Source: Streptomyces sp. NBC_01669 | GTDB lineage: Bacteria; Actinomycetota; Actinomycetes; Streptomycetales; Streptomycetaceae | Assembly (NCBI RefSeq): GCF_026339735.1 | Contig: NZ_JAPEQG010000001.1 | Coordinates: 8,121,001 to 8,185,000, forward strand | DNA: 64,000 bases | Direction: 5' to 3' | In this document: positions 36,020 to 44,970 of the stretch, one piece after another | Layout of the letters: every line of letters starts with the position of its first letter | Position numbering within the stretch: the first letter of the stretch is position 1 | Notes under the pieces: generated by a model | What the model was told of the DNA's origin: nothing | Databases searched by the model: none | What the model saw: the letters and a program-made list of their open reading frames with translations, nothing else | Position numbers and translations under genes: made by a program

Positions 36020-39000
36020 GAGCGGCCACTCCCGTCGTGCTGGAGGACCCGTTGCCGCTCGCCGCGTGAGACGGCGGACTCCAACACGAGGTCTTCCGGC
36101 AACAGTTGGCTCAGTGCTTCGGGGCTGGGGTTGGCGAGGCCTCTCAACCGGCCGGCCTGCCTGGTCATCATGGTCTCCACGACCTGGCGAGCCAGGCGCG
36201 CGTTGCCGAAGGACTTGCCGCGGGGCGTTGCCTCGAAGAGCAGGCGCAGCGTCTCCAGGGTCTCGGGGGCGCACTGGTAGCCGAGTTCGAACGTGTGCCG
36301 GTCGGCGATGGTCACCAGTTCGTCGGTGGTGTAGTCCTCGAAGGTGACGTGCCGTGAGAAGCGGGAGGATAGACCGGGGTTGGAGTCCAGGAACCGGCCC
36401 ATTTCGTCGGTGTAGCCGGCGACGATGACGACCACCTCGTCGCGGTGGTCCTCCATCAGCTTGAGCAGGGTGTCCACCGCCTCCCGCCCGAAGTCGGAGG
36501 GGGCGTCTAGCGGGGTGAGGGTGTAGGCCTCGTCGATGAAGAGCACCCCGCCCAGGGCGCGTTCGAAGGCCTCGCGGGTGAGCTGCGCGGTGTGGCCGAT
36601 GTACCGGCCGACGAGATCGGCGCGGGCCACCTCGACGAGCTGGCCGCGGGGCAGCACCCCGAAGGAGCAGAGCAAGTCGGCGTAGAGACGGGCGATGGTG
36701 GTCTTGCCGGTGCCGGGAGGTCCGGCGAACACGAGGTGGTGGCTGATCCTGGGCGCGGGCAGTCCGGCGGCCTGGCGTTGCCGGGTCGCCGCGAGGAGGT
36801 CGACCATGCCCGCGACCTCCTCCTTCACGGCGGACAGTCCGATCATGCCGTTGAGGCGGGCCAGTACCTCCGAGTCGTCGGGCCGGTCCTCCCCGCCCGA
36901 GCTGATCATGGCGGCCTCCGCCTCGCCCACGTCCTCCGCGACGAGCTGCGCGAGGTCGGACTGGCTGATCTCGGAGCGGGACGCGAGCCGGATGGCTTGC
37001 CGGTCCACCATTTCCTCGAACACCTTGCGCGCGGCGCGGCCGTTGCCGAAGCTCGCGTCCCGGGGCATCCGGGTGAAGTGCAGGGCGAGAGCCTCGCGCG
37101 CCGTCGGGGCCAGCTGGTAGCCGTGGCCGGCGCACATGTTCTCGACGATCGTGACGAGTTCGTCGACGGTGTAGTTGATGAACTCGATGCTGCGGGTGAA
37201 CCGGGAGGCGAGTCCGGGGTTGGCGGACAGGAAGGCCTGCATCTCCTTCGAGTAGCCGGCGACGATGACGACGACTTCGTCGCGGTGGTCCTCCATGAGC
37301 TTGACCAGGGTGTCGATGGCCTCCTGGCCGAAGTCGGCCCCCGAGCCCTTGCTGTCGGAGAGCAGGGTGTAGGCCTCGTCGATGAACAGAACACCGCCCA
37401 GGGCCCGTTCGAAGGTCTCGGTGGTCTTGATGGCGGTACCGCCGATGATCTGGGCCACCAGGTCGGCCCGGGAGACCTCCACGATGTGGCCCGAGGGGAG
37501 CGAGCCCAGCTCGGCGAGGATGCTCCCGTACAGCCGGGCCACAGTGGTCTTGCCCGTGCCGGGCGGGCCCGCGAAGACGAGATGGCGGCTCATGGGCGGT
37601 GCGGGCATTCCCAGGCTGGCGCGTTGCTGGGCCAGCCTGTTGAGGTTGATCAGCGTACTGACCTGGTGCTTGACGCCCTCCAGCCCGACCAGGGCCTCCA
37701 GTTCGCCGAGCGGCCCCTTCGGCGCCGTGTCCGGGGTTCCGTCACCCGGGCCGGCCGCCGCCGTGCCCCCGCTCCCTCCGCCCGAGGGGACCTCCTGCTT
37801 CGGAGCGCCCTCCCAGATGTCCGCGGCACCGTTGCCCGTGCTCACCAGCCCGTCCACCGAAAGCCGGGTGCCCGGACGCGAATGCCGCAGCCCGGCACCC
37901 CGGTTGTTGCGGACCGCGCACCCCGCGATGGTGACCTGTTCGGCGCTGTCGACCCGGATGCCGTCGCCGGTGCTGTCGGCGAACCCGCAGGAGTTGAGGG
38001 CGGCTCGGGCGCCGGCCGCGACCAGGATGCCGTGGGCGCCCGCTTCCTTGACGTTCACCCGGGTCATGGACAGCTCGCCGCCGTCCTCCACCGATACACC
38101 CTCGGTACCCGTACCGCTGATCTCGCAGTCCCGTAGGGAACCCCGGCCGAGGGACCCCACCGACACCCCGGCCTGCTTCGAGCCGCGGATGGTTGTGTTG
38201 CCGACGTGCGGGTTGCCGTGCCCCTCGATGCGCAGGGCCGCCGAACCGGTGTTCTCGACCTCGCAGTGTTCGAGCCTGCCCCGGCCGTCCTCGGCGACCT
38301 CGATCCCGAAGCCCTTCGTTCCATTGATGCGCACCCGACGCAGCAGCGGGTTGGCCCCCGAGCGCACCGAGATGCCGTGGCCGCCGGCGTCGAGGACGTC
38401 GAGCCGGTCTATCTCCGCGACCGACTCGTCCACGAGGAGCACGGCGACGCCCTCGGTGTCCCGTACCGTCGTGCCGGTCAGCACCGGACTGCTGGACTCG
38501 GCGACCCGTACGGCCGCCTGCGCCGAGGTACGGAAGACGCAGTCCTCGTACGTACCGCGGGACTTGCCGGTGACGAGCAGGCCACTGCCCCGGGTGTCGG
38601 CGGTGCCGCAGCGGCGAAGCAGGGGATCCGAGCCCGCGGCGACGACCATGCCGTGACCGGTGGTGTCGGTTACCTGGACGTTCTCCAGCACGGTGCGGGA
38701 GGTGCTGGTGACATAGACGCCCACGGTCACCCCCGTGACCGTGACGTCCTGCACGGTGACGCTGCTGGAACCCTCCAGCGCCACGGCCGGTTTGTCCGTG
38801 GAGGAGATCTCGCTGTTCTCGATGGAGCCGCGGGCCTCCCCGTTGGCCAGGATCCCGTTGCCCCGCGCGTCTCGCAGCCGGCAACCGCGCACGCTGAGCC
38901 GGCCCTGGTCCACGACGACGACCGCGGAGGTTCCCAGGTGCTCGATGACGGAGTCCTCCACCGCGCTCGGCTGGGCGGAGGTCACCACGATGCCCGCCCC

Positions 39001-39405
39001 GTCCGGGTTGGTGATCCGGCAGTCCCGCAGGGCGAGCGAGCCCGTGTCGGAGGCCGATACGGCCGTCCAGCCCTTGCCGACCACCTCACAGTCCTGCAAA
39101 GCCAGTTGGCCCCGGGCGGCATGGACCACGGGCACGTCGCTCTCCCCGCCGCGCAGCAGCAGATCGGTGAGCATTACCGCCTCGGCGGCCAGGGTGATCG
39201 CCGTGTCACGGCGCGGGGCGATCTCCACGCTCCCCTTGGGGCCGTCGGCGACGATGGTGACCTGCGTGGTCACCAGCAGGTTCTCCACGTACCGCCCGGG
39301 CTGCACGCTGATCACCGCGCCCGTGCGGGCGCGGGAAAGTGCTTCCTTGATGGTCCGGTACTCGCCGGAGCCGTTGTGATCGACGGTGAGTACCTGGCGT
39401 ACCAC
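36016..39405 (-). CDS. eccA-like: Beta-helix protein with two CbxX/EccA-type AAA+ modules
   Basis: A GTG at 39405, seven bases after GGAGG, gives 1129 residues; an upstream ATG at 39468 lacks a ribosome site. Residues ~10-540 are parallel beta-helix coils (GIVVTSAQPSAVEDSVI, GHGISVRSGANPLLRRVRIN). Two AAA+ modules follow. The first has LVGLEGVKHQV, Walker A GPPGTGKTTVARLYG (about 610) and Walker B VLFIDEAYTL. The second has MIGLSAVKEEV, Walker A GPPGTGKTTIARLYA (about 895) and the same Walker B. Each ends with sensor VVVIVAGY and SRFTR/SRFSR finger regions. In mycobacteria EccA has TPR repeats plus one such ATPase; here a beta-helix and a duplicated ATPase take that place. It heads the operon with the ART-like and lectin genes and lies next to mycP and eccC. 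Confidence 0.9.
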   Translation of the reverse strand: MVRQVLTVDHNGSGEYRTIKEALSRARTGAVISVQPGRYVENLLVTTQVTIVADGPKGSVEIAPRRDTAITLAAEAVMLTDLLLRGGESDVPVVHAARGQLALQDCEVVGKGWTAVSASDTGSLALRDCRITNPDGAGIVVTSAQPSAVEDSVIEHLGTSAVVVVDQGRLSVRGCRLRDARGNGILANGEARGSIENSEISSTDKPAVALEGSSSVTVQDVTVTGVTVGVYVTSTSRTVLENVQVTDTTGHGMVVAAGSDPLLRRCGTADTRGSGLLVTGKSRGTYEDCVFRTSAQAAVRVAESSSPVLTGTTVRDTEGVAVLLVDESVAEIDRLDVLDAGGHGISVRSGANPLLRRVRINGTKGFGIEVAEDGRGRLEHCEVENTGSAALRIEGHGNPHVGNTTIRGSKQAGVSVGSLGRGSLRDCEISGTGTEGVSVEDGGELSMTRVNVKEAGAHGILVAAGARAALNSCGFADSTGDGIRVDSAEQVTIAGCAVRNNRGAGLRHSRPGTRLSVDGLVSTGNGAADIWEGAPKQEVPSGGGSGGTAAAGPGDGTPDTAPKGPLGELEALVGLEGVKHQVSTLINLNRLAQQRASLGMPAPPMSRHLVFAGPPGTGKTTVARLYGSILAELGSLPSGHIVEVSRADLVAQIIGGTAIKTTETFERALGGVLFIDEAYTLLSDSKGSGADFGQEAIDTLVKLMEDHRDEVVVIVAGYSKEMQAFLSANPGLASRFTRSIEFINYTVDELVTIVENMCAGHGYQLAPTAREALALHFTRMPRDASFGNGRAARKVFEEMVDRQAIRLASRSEISQSDLAQLVAEDVGEAEAAMISSGGEDRPDDSEVLARLNGMIGLSAVKEEVAGMVDLLAATRQRQAAGLPAPRISHHLVFAGPPGTGKTTIARLYADLLCSFGVLPRGQLVEVARADLVGRYIGHTAQLTREAFERALGGVLFIDEAYTLTPLDAPSDFGREAVDTLLKLMEDHRDEVVVIVAGYTDEMGRFLDSNPGLSSRFSRHVTFEDYTTDELVTIADRHTFELGYQCAPETLETLRLLFEATPRGKSFGNARLARQVVETMMTRQAGRLRGLANPSPEALSQLLPEDLVLESAVSRGERQRVLQHDGSGRS

Positions 39406-39630
39406 GACGGTGCCTCCCCTTGTGGCGTGGTGATGCGGCGGTGCGTGACGCGGATCGCGCCGGCTCACAGGCTGCCCGGGGCCGGTGGTCGGCGGCTACC
39501 GAACAATGACTGGTTCCCGCGACGTAAGGCGGGCGGTCGATGACGTAGATTTCGGCGCGGCGGGCCTCGGGCATGCCGAACTCCGCTCACGAGGGCACCG
39601 GTTGGCGTATGACGCTCCTACGCTGCGTCC

Positions 39631-40806
39631 ATGAGAGCGATGCGACGGGGCGCGGCCCCTTTGATGTCCGCGATGGCCCTGGTCGCCGCAGCGGCCGCTC
39701 CCGGCGCGGCCGCCGGGTCCGCGGGAGAGACCCTGCCGGTGGTCGTACAGACCCTGGCGGACGACGCGCCCTGCCGGCCGGCCTCCGGCAAGCGGGCCGA
39801 TCAGGCGCCGTGGACCCAGGACATGCTCGGCCTGGACCGGGTGTGGCGGATGACCCGCGGACAGGGGGTCACGGTCGCCGTGGTCGGGACCGGGGTCGGC
39901 ACCACGATCCCGGCGCTCGCGGGCCGGGTGACCCCGGTCGGGGCCAAGGACGGGCAGGACTGCGTGGGCCACGGCAGTTTCGTCGCCGGGCTGATCGCCG
40001 CCGCGCCGCGCGAGGGCTCCGGCTTCACCGGCGTGGCCCCCGCGGCGCGGATCCTCGCCGTCCGGGCCACCACCCAGAGGGGCGCGACCACCGCGGCCAC
40101 CGTGGCGCGGGGGATCGAGGCCGCGGTCGGCGGCGGGGCCAAGGTGATCGCCGTCCCCTACGCGTTCGCCGGTCGCAGCGCCAAACTGACCGCCGCCCTA
40201 GCGCTGGCCCGGCGTGCCGACGCCCTGGTGGTGGCACCCGCCGCGCCCGACCAGCCGCCCCGCCAGGCCGCCGCAGACGCCGCGCAGCCCCAGGACTACT
40301 GGCCCGCGGCCGAGCCCGGTGTGCTCTCCGTCGTGGACTTCGCCGCCGACGGCTCCCGCCCGCCGAACGCCGCCGTCCCGCGCCACGCCGACCTCGGGGC
40401 CCCCGGGGACCGGGTCGTCAGCGTCGGACCGGGCGGCGAGGGTGCCTTCACCGGGTCCGGCTCCTCCCTCGCGGTGGGCTTCGCCGCGGGCGCCGCGGCC
40501 CTGGTCCGGTCCTACGAGCCCGGCATCGACGCCAACCGCACCCGGACCCGGCTGCTGGGCGGCTCGTACACGGCCGCCGTGCCGCGCCTGGACCCGTACG
40601 CGGCCGTCTCGGGGGTGCTGCCGGCCGACTCCGCGGCGGCCCTGGCGCAGGCCCGTCCGGTCACCCTGCCGGTTGCGTCCCCGGATGGGGGCGCCCGGTC
40701 GCGCAGCATGCTGATCGCGATCGGCGGCATGTCCCTGGTCCTGATCCTCGGAGCCCTCGGCTGGCTGCTGCCCAAGGCACGGGCGCGCGGCTGGCGGGCC
40801 GGCTGA
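39631..40806 (+). CDS. mycP-like: Mycosin-type subtilisin of the T7SS, predicted catalytically dead
   Basis: A 391-residue protein with the mycosin layout: signal peptide (LMSAMALVAAAAAPGAAAG), S8 domain, and a C-terminal membrane helix (MLIAIGGMSLVLILGALGWL). The S8 motifs are recognisable but altered. The Asp motif VAVVGTGV has Gly86 where the catalytic Asp belongs (codon GGG at 39886). The His motif GHGSFVAG keeps His114. The Ser motif GSGSSLAVG keeps Ser279 but has lost the Pro of GTSxAxP. The oxyanion Asn (normally AAGN) is replaced in PAAPDQ. Without Asp and Asn it should not cleave. In ESX systems MycP also stabilises the membrane complex independently of proteolysis, which this copy could still do. 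It converges on eccC. Confidence 0.88.
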   Translation: MRAMRRGAAPLMSAMALVAAAAAPGAAAGSAGETLPVVVQTLADDAPCRPASGKRADQAPWTQDMLGLDRVWRMTRGQGVTVAVVGTGVGTTIPALAGRVTPVGAKDGQDCVGHGSFVAGLIAAAPREGSGFTGVAPAARILAVRATTQRGATTAATVARGIEAAVGGGAKVIAVPYAFAGRSAKLTAALALARRADALVVAPAAPDQPPRQAAADAAQPQDYWPAAEPGVLSVVDFAADGSRPPNAAVPRHADLGAPGDRVVSVGPGGEGAFTGSGSSLAVGFAAGAAALVRSYEPGIDANRTRTRLLGGSYTAAVPRLDPYAAVSGVLPADSAAALAQARPVTLPVASPDGGARSRSMLIAIGGMSLVLILGALGWLLPKARARGWRAG

Positions 40807-40843
40807 GCGAAATCCGCTCGGCGGGCCCGCCGGCCGCGCGCCC
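40781..40843. terminator. Very long GC stem-loop shared by mycP and eccC 3' ends
   Basis: Bases 40781-40809 pair with 40815-40843: a 29-bp stem with one true mismatch and two G-T wobbles, closed by a 5-base loop (AAATC). It covers the last codons and stop of the mycosin gene and ends three bases before the eccC stop, so it would terminate transcription from both sides. Confidence 0.8.
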
Positions 40844-40845
40844 GC

Positions 40846-43800
40846 TCAGTCCTCCAGGAGCGCGGTCTGGATCATCCGGCTGCGCCGCCTGGCGATCCGG
40901 ATGGCACGCCCCGGCGGCAGCAGCTTCGGCTTCACGTTCCCGATGAAGGTCCCCTCGCTCGGCGGGCAGGACATCATCAGCGCCGTGCTGTTCGCGTCGA
41001 GCAGGGTCCGGACCACACTGTCCGAGGTGCCGCGCACGGCGCCCGACGAGGCCCTCGCCACGACCATGTGCAGGCCCACCTCGAAGCCGAGGGGGACGTG
41101 CGGGAGCAGGGATTCCAGCGGCGAGTTGAAGCCGCTGCCGACCATCTCGTAGTCGTCCACCAGGACGAACAGTCGCGGCCCCTCCCACCAGTCGCACAGC
41201 CGCATCCGGGCCGGCGGGATGTCCTCGCCCGGGGTCCGTTCGGACATGGCCTGGGCCACGCCCTGGGCGTACTCGCGCAGCGCGTCCCCCGACACGGCGT
41301 GGCCCAGCCGGTACTCCGACGGCACCGCCTCGACCAGTTCGCGCCGGAAGTCGGCGATCAGGATCTTCGCCTCCGCCGGGGTGTACCGGGAGACGATCGA
41401 CCGGGCCAGCGACCGCAGCAGGTTGGTCTTCCCGCACTCGGTGTCGCCGACCACCACCAGGTGCGGGCTCTCCTCGAAGTCGTGGTGGACGGGCTGGAGT
41501 TCGTTCTCCTCGATGCCGATCGGCAGCCGGTGCCCCTGCGGCGCGGGCAGTTGCCCGTACCCGAGGCGGGCGGGGAGCATGCGGACCGCGGGCGCCCCGG
41601 GACGCCCCGCCCAGCCGTCCGCCACAGCGCTCACCAGGCCCGCGACGCCGTCGGCGAGGTCGTCCACCGACTCGGCGCCGTCGATCCGCGGCAGCGCCGT
41701 GAGGTAGTGGAGCTTGGTCTGGGCGGTGAGTCCCCGGCCCGGCGCGTTCGCGGGGACGGTCGCCGCCTTGCGCATGTCGATGACGGAGTCCATCGGATCA
41801 CCCATGCGCAGCTCCATCTTGGTGCCGATGGCCTCGCGCAGGACGGGGGTCAGCTCCATCCAGCGGGCGGTCGACAGGAGCACGTGGATCCCGTAGTTGA
41901 GCCCGCGCTGCGCGATCTTGTTGATGTCGTCGACGAGGTGGTCGAAGTCCTGGCGCACGGTCGGCCAGCCGTCGATGACGAGGAAGACGTCGCCGAAGGG
42001 CTCGTCGTCGAACTCCCCGGCCGCCCGGCGGCGCCGGTAGCTGGTGACCGTGTCGATGTCGTGGTCCAGGAAGAACTGCTCGCGCCGGCTGAGCAGCACG
42101 CTCACCTCGCTGACCGTACGCCCCACCCGGTCCTCGTCAAGGCGGCCCGTCACCCCGCCCACGTGCGGGAGCTTGGCCAGCCCCGAGAGCGTGCCGCCGC
42201 CGAAGTCCAGGCAGTAGAACTGGACTTCCCGCGGGGTGTGGGTCAGCGACAGCGAGGCGATCAGGGTGCGCAGCATCGTGGACTTGCCGCTCTGCGGCCC
42301 GCCCGCGACCCCCACGTGCCCGCCCGCCGCCGACAGGTCGACGGTGAGCAGGTCCCGCAACTGCTCGAAGGGCCGGTCGACCACCCCGACCGGGACCCGC
42401 AGCCGCGGCTCCCCCTCCACCGCGGTCAGCCCGCGCTCGTGGTGCGGCTCCAGCGGCGGCAGCAGCATGTCGAGCGGCGGGGAAGCGGCCAGCGGCGGCA
42501 GCCACACCTGGTGGGCCGCCGGCCCGGAGCCGACCAGCCGGCCCACGGCCACCGACAGCAGCGAGTCGGACTCCTCCTCGCTCGCGGCCCGCGCCGCCGC
42601 CGCCGCCTCCTCCTCTGTCGGCTCCACCGGCTGCCGCGGGACGACCCAGGTGGTGCTCCACGGCACGATCTGGTTGGCCACCCGGGAGGTGGAGACGGCT
42701 CCCGTCCGGCCCCGGTACGTTCCGGACACGTACGCGGCGCGGAACCGGGTCAGCTCCTCCACGCCGGTCTTCAGGTAGCCGTTGCCCGGCTCGGGCGGCA
42801 GCAGATAGGCGTCCGGCACGCCCAGCACGCCGCGGCTCTCCATCGCCGAGAAGGTCCGCAGCCCGATCCGGTACGACAGGTGGCTTTCGAGCTGGTGCAC
42901 CCGGCCCTCGTCCAGCCGCTGGGAGGCGAGCAGCAGGTGCACGCCCAGCGAACGGCCCAGTCGGCCGATCATGACGAACAGGTCCATGAAGTCACGGTGC
43001 GCGGAGAGGAGTTCACTGAACTCGTCCACCACGACCACCAGGCTCGGCAGCGGGGCGAGCGGTGCGCCGCCGGCCCGCGCCTGTTCGTAGTCCAGGGCCG
43101 AGGCGTAGTTGCCGGCCTGCCTGAGCAGCTCCTGGCGGCGCATCAGTTCACCGTGCAGGGCGTCCTGCATACGGTCCACGAGGGCGGCCTCGTCGGACAG
43201 GTTGGTGATGACGGCGGAGACGTGGGGGAGGGTGTCGAGCCCCAGGAAGGTCGCGCCGCCCTTGAAGTCGACGAGGACGAAGTTGAGCCGCTCCGAGGAA
43301 TGGGTCAGGGCCAGCCCGAGCACGAGGGTGCGCAGCAGCTCGCTCTTGCCGGAGCCGGTCGCCCCGATGAGCATGCCGTGCGGCCCCATCCCGCCCTGCG
43401 CCGACTCCTTCAGGTCCAGCTCCACCGCTACGCCGTTGCCGGCCAGCGCGATCGGCACCCGCAGGTGCTGGTGGGCACTGCGCCGCTGCCAGAGGGTGGC
43501 CGGCTCGTGGCGGCGCAGGTCGTTGATGCCGAGCAGCCCGGTCAGCTGGATGTCGGAGGCCAGCGGCTCGGCCGACTCCCCGCCCGTCGTCGCCCGGAAG
43601 GGCGCCAGCTCCTTGGCCAGTGCCCGGGCCGCGTTCGGCCCCAGCGCGTCGGGTACGCCGAGCACCGTCGACTGCTCACGCCGGTTGCTGTCCGTACGGA
43701 CCAGCTCGACACGGCCCTCGGTCAGTTCCAGCCGCAGGACGGTGCGGCCCGGACGCCAGCGCAGTTCCTCCGAGAGGTCGATGACCACGCAGTTGCGGAA

Positions 43801-44805
43801 CCCGGCGCCGTCAAACCGGTGACCCGAGGACACACTGCCCCCGTCGATCAACACGACCACCAGGGGCTCGTCCCGGGTGGGCGAGGCCGTCGGATCGAAG
43901 GGCGGGCGCTCGGCGAACTCGGCGCCGATCAGGTCGGTCAGCTCACCGACCGCCGAGGCGGCCATCCGGGTCGGCCCCGCGCCGTCCGTGGCCTGCGGGT
44001 GCAGCGCGTGCGGAAGCCACTTCGCCCAGTCCCATTCCTCTTTCACCTCGTCCGAGACGCACAGCGCGATCCACAGGTCGTCGGGGCTGTGCAGGGTCGC
44101 CAACTGCCCCAGCACGGCCCGCGCGAAGGCCCGCGCCTCCTCCGGCTCCCCGCGCACCAGCACCCGCGACCACGCCCGCAGGTACACGGCGATGGGCTGG
44201 TCGGGTATCTGCGCGTACGCCTCCACGAAACAGCGCAGCGCGTGCGCCGTCAGCGGTTCCAGGTCCTCCACCGGGCGGGTGGTCACCGGAGCCAGGCGCA
44301 GCCCCAGCCGCTGCGATCCACGGGCGATCCGCACCTCGGCGAAGTCCTCGTCGCTCACCCGCCGTTCCCACAGCCGGCTGGACCGCGCGAGCGACCACAG
44401 TGCCCCCGGTGCGGGATGGCGCCAGGCCAGGGCCTCGCCCTGCTCCACGATGGTCCGGCGCACCCGGCGCCGGACCTGCGACAGATAACGCAGGTAGTCG
44501 CGCCGTTCCCCGTTCATCTTCGACTTGCGCTCGCCCCGACGCTGCATGGCCTGACCGACCAGCATCGCCACCAGGCCCGTGGCCATCATGCCGACCGCCA
44601 CGTACATGAACACGCCGCCCGCGCCCGGCCGCAGGAACACGAACATCATCGACATGGACATCATGCCCATGGGCAGGAACGTCCAGATGCCACCGGCGTT
44701 CGGCTGGGCCTCGGCAAGGACCGGCGGCTCCTGGAGGCTCAGCTCACCGTCCGGCATCTCCGGCCCGCGCCTGCGGGCCGGCCTGCGGTAGAGGGTCACG
44801 CTCAC
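40846..44805 (-). CDS. eccC: EccC: FtsK/SpoIIIE-type motor ATPase of the T7SS
   Basis: A GTG start (SVTLYRRPARRRG) after AGGAG gives 1319 residues, the usual size of a one-piece EccC. Two N-terminal membrane helices (IWTFLPMGMMSMSMMFVFL, FMYVAVGMMATGLVAMLVG) precede a cytosolic domain and three ATPase domains. D1 has Walker A GATGSGKSE (about 485) and Walker B LVVVVDEF. D2 has GGPQSGKST (about 840) and VFLVIDGW. D3 has GDTECGKTN (about 1125) and LFVLVDDY. All three Walker A lysines are kept; in D2 and D3 the residue after the Walker B Asp is Gly or Asp rather than Glu, as in degenerate EccC domains. EccC recognises WXG100 cargo and drives export. It is divergent from eccD and convergent with mycP. 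Confidence 0.97.
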   Translation of the reverse strand: MSVTLYRRPARRRGPEMPDGELSLQEPPVLAEAQPNAGGIWTFLPMGMMSMSMMFVFLRPGAGGVFMYVAVGMMATGLVAMLVGQAMQRRGERKSKMNGERRDYLRYLSQVRRRVRRTIVEQGEALAWRHPAPGALWSLARSSRLWERRVSDEDFAEVRIARGSQRLGLRLAPVTTRPVEDLEPLTAHALRCFVEAYAQIPDQPIAVYLRAWSRVLVRGEPEEARAFARAVLGQLATLHSPDDLWIALCVSDEVKEEWDWAKWLPHALHPQATDGAGPTRMAASAVGELTDLIGAEFAERPPFDPTASPTRDEPLVVVLIDGGSVSSGHRFDGAGFRNCVVIDLSEELRWRPGRTVLRLELTEGRVELVRTDSNRREQSTVLGVPDALGPNAARALAKELAPFRATTGGESAEPLASDIQLTGLLGINDLRRHEPATLWQRRSAHQHLRVPIALAGNGVAVELDLKESAQGGMGPHGMLIGATGSGKSELLRTLVLGLALTHSSERLNFVLVDFKGGATFLGLDTLPHVSAVITNLSDEAALVDRMQDALHGELMRRQELLRQAGNYASALDYEQARAGGAPLAPLPSLVVVVDEFSELLSAHRDFMDLFVMIGRLGRSLGVHLLLASQRLDEGRVHQLESHLSYRIGLRTFSAMESRGVLGVPDAYLLPPEPGNGYLKTGVEELTRFRAAYVSGTYRGRTGAVSTSRVANQIVPWSTTWVVPRQPVEPTEEEAAAAARAASEEESDSLLSVAVGRLVGSGPAAHQVWLPPLAASPPLDMLLPPLEPHHERGLTAVEGEPRLRVPVGVVDRPFEQLRDLLTVDLSAAGGHVGVAGGPQSGKSTMLRTLIASLSLTHTPREVQFYCLDFGGGTLSGLAKLPHVGGVTGRLDEDRVGRTVSEVSVLLSRREQFFLDHDIDTVTSYRRRRAAGEFDDEPFGDVFLVIDGWPTVRQDFDHLVDDINKIAQRGLNYGIHVLLSTARWMELTPVLREAIGTKMELRMGDPMDSVIDMRKAATVPANAPGRGLTAQTKLHYLTALPRIDGAESVDDLADGVAGLVSAVADGWAGRPGAPAVRMLPARLGYGQLPAPQGHRLPIGIEENELQPVHHDFEESPHLVVVGDTECGKTNLLRSLARSIVSRYTPAEAKILIADFRRELVEAVPSEYRLGHAVSGDALREYAQGVAQAMSERTPGEDIPPARMRLCDWWEGPRLFVLVDDYEMVGSGFNSPLESLLPHVPLGFEVGLHMVVARASSGAVRGTSDSVVRTLLDANSTALMMSCPPSEGTFIGNVKPKLLPPGRAIRIARRRSRMIQTALLED

Positions 44806-44957
44806 GGACTGCTCCTTCGTCTGCGCGTCGGCGCGGCGCTACGGGTTTCAGACCCTAGGCGGCGGCCCGGTCCACCCGGCCGGCCCCGGGGAGAACACCG
44901 TCATCCGGGCCGGGGAATTGCGTCATTCGTCGGAAGGGCGGAGCGCTCATCCGCCCG

Positions 44958-44963
44958 TAGTGT
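44958..44963 (+). promoter_or_regulatory. Possible -10 element of a leaderless eccD promoter
   Basis: TAGTGT, close to the Streptomyces vegetative -10, ends seven bases before the eccD ATG, and no Shine-Dalgarno sequence lies in between. Transcription would begin at or next to the ATG. No clear -35 was found. Confidence 0.3.
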
Positions 44964-44970
44964 GCGGCCC

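Noticed and set aside
36020..37135. Upstream extension of the ART-like protein to 37135
   Set aside because: It overlaps the second AAA+ module in another frame. The ATGA junction at 36019 is the natural start.
41068..44970. Long plus-strand frame running into eccD
   Set aside because: The part before 44971 is antisense to eccC and low-quality protein. The real eccD start is 44971, where the ubiquitin-like domain begins.
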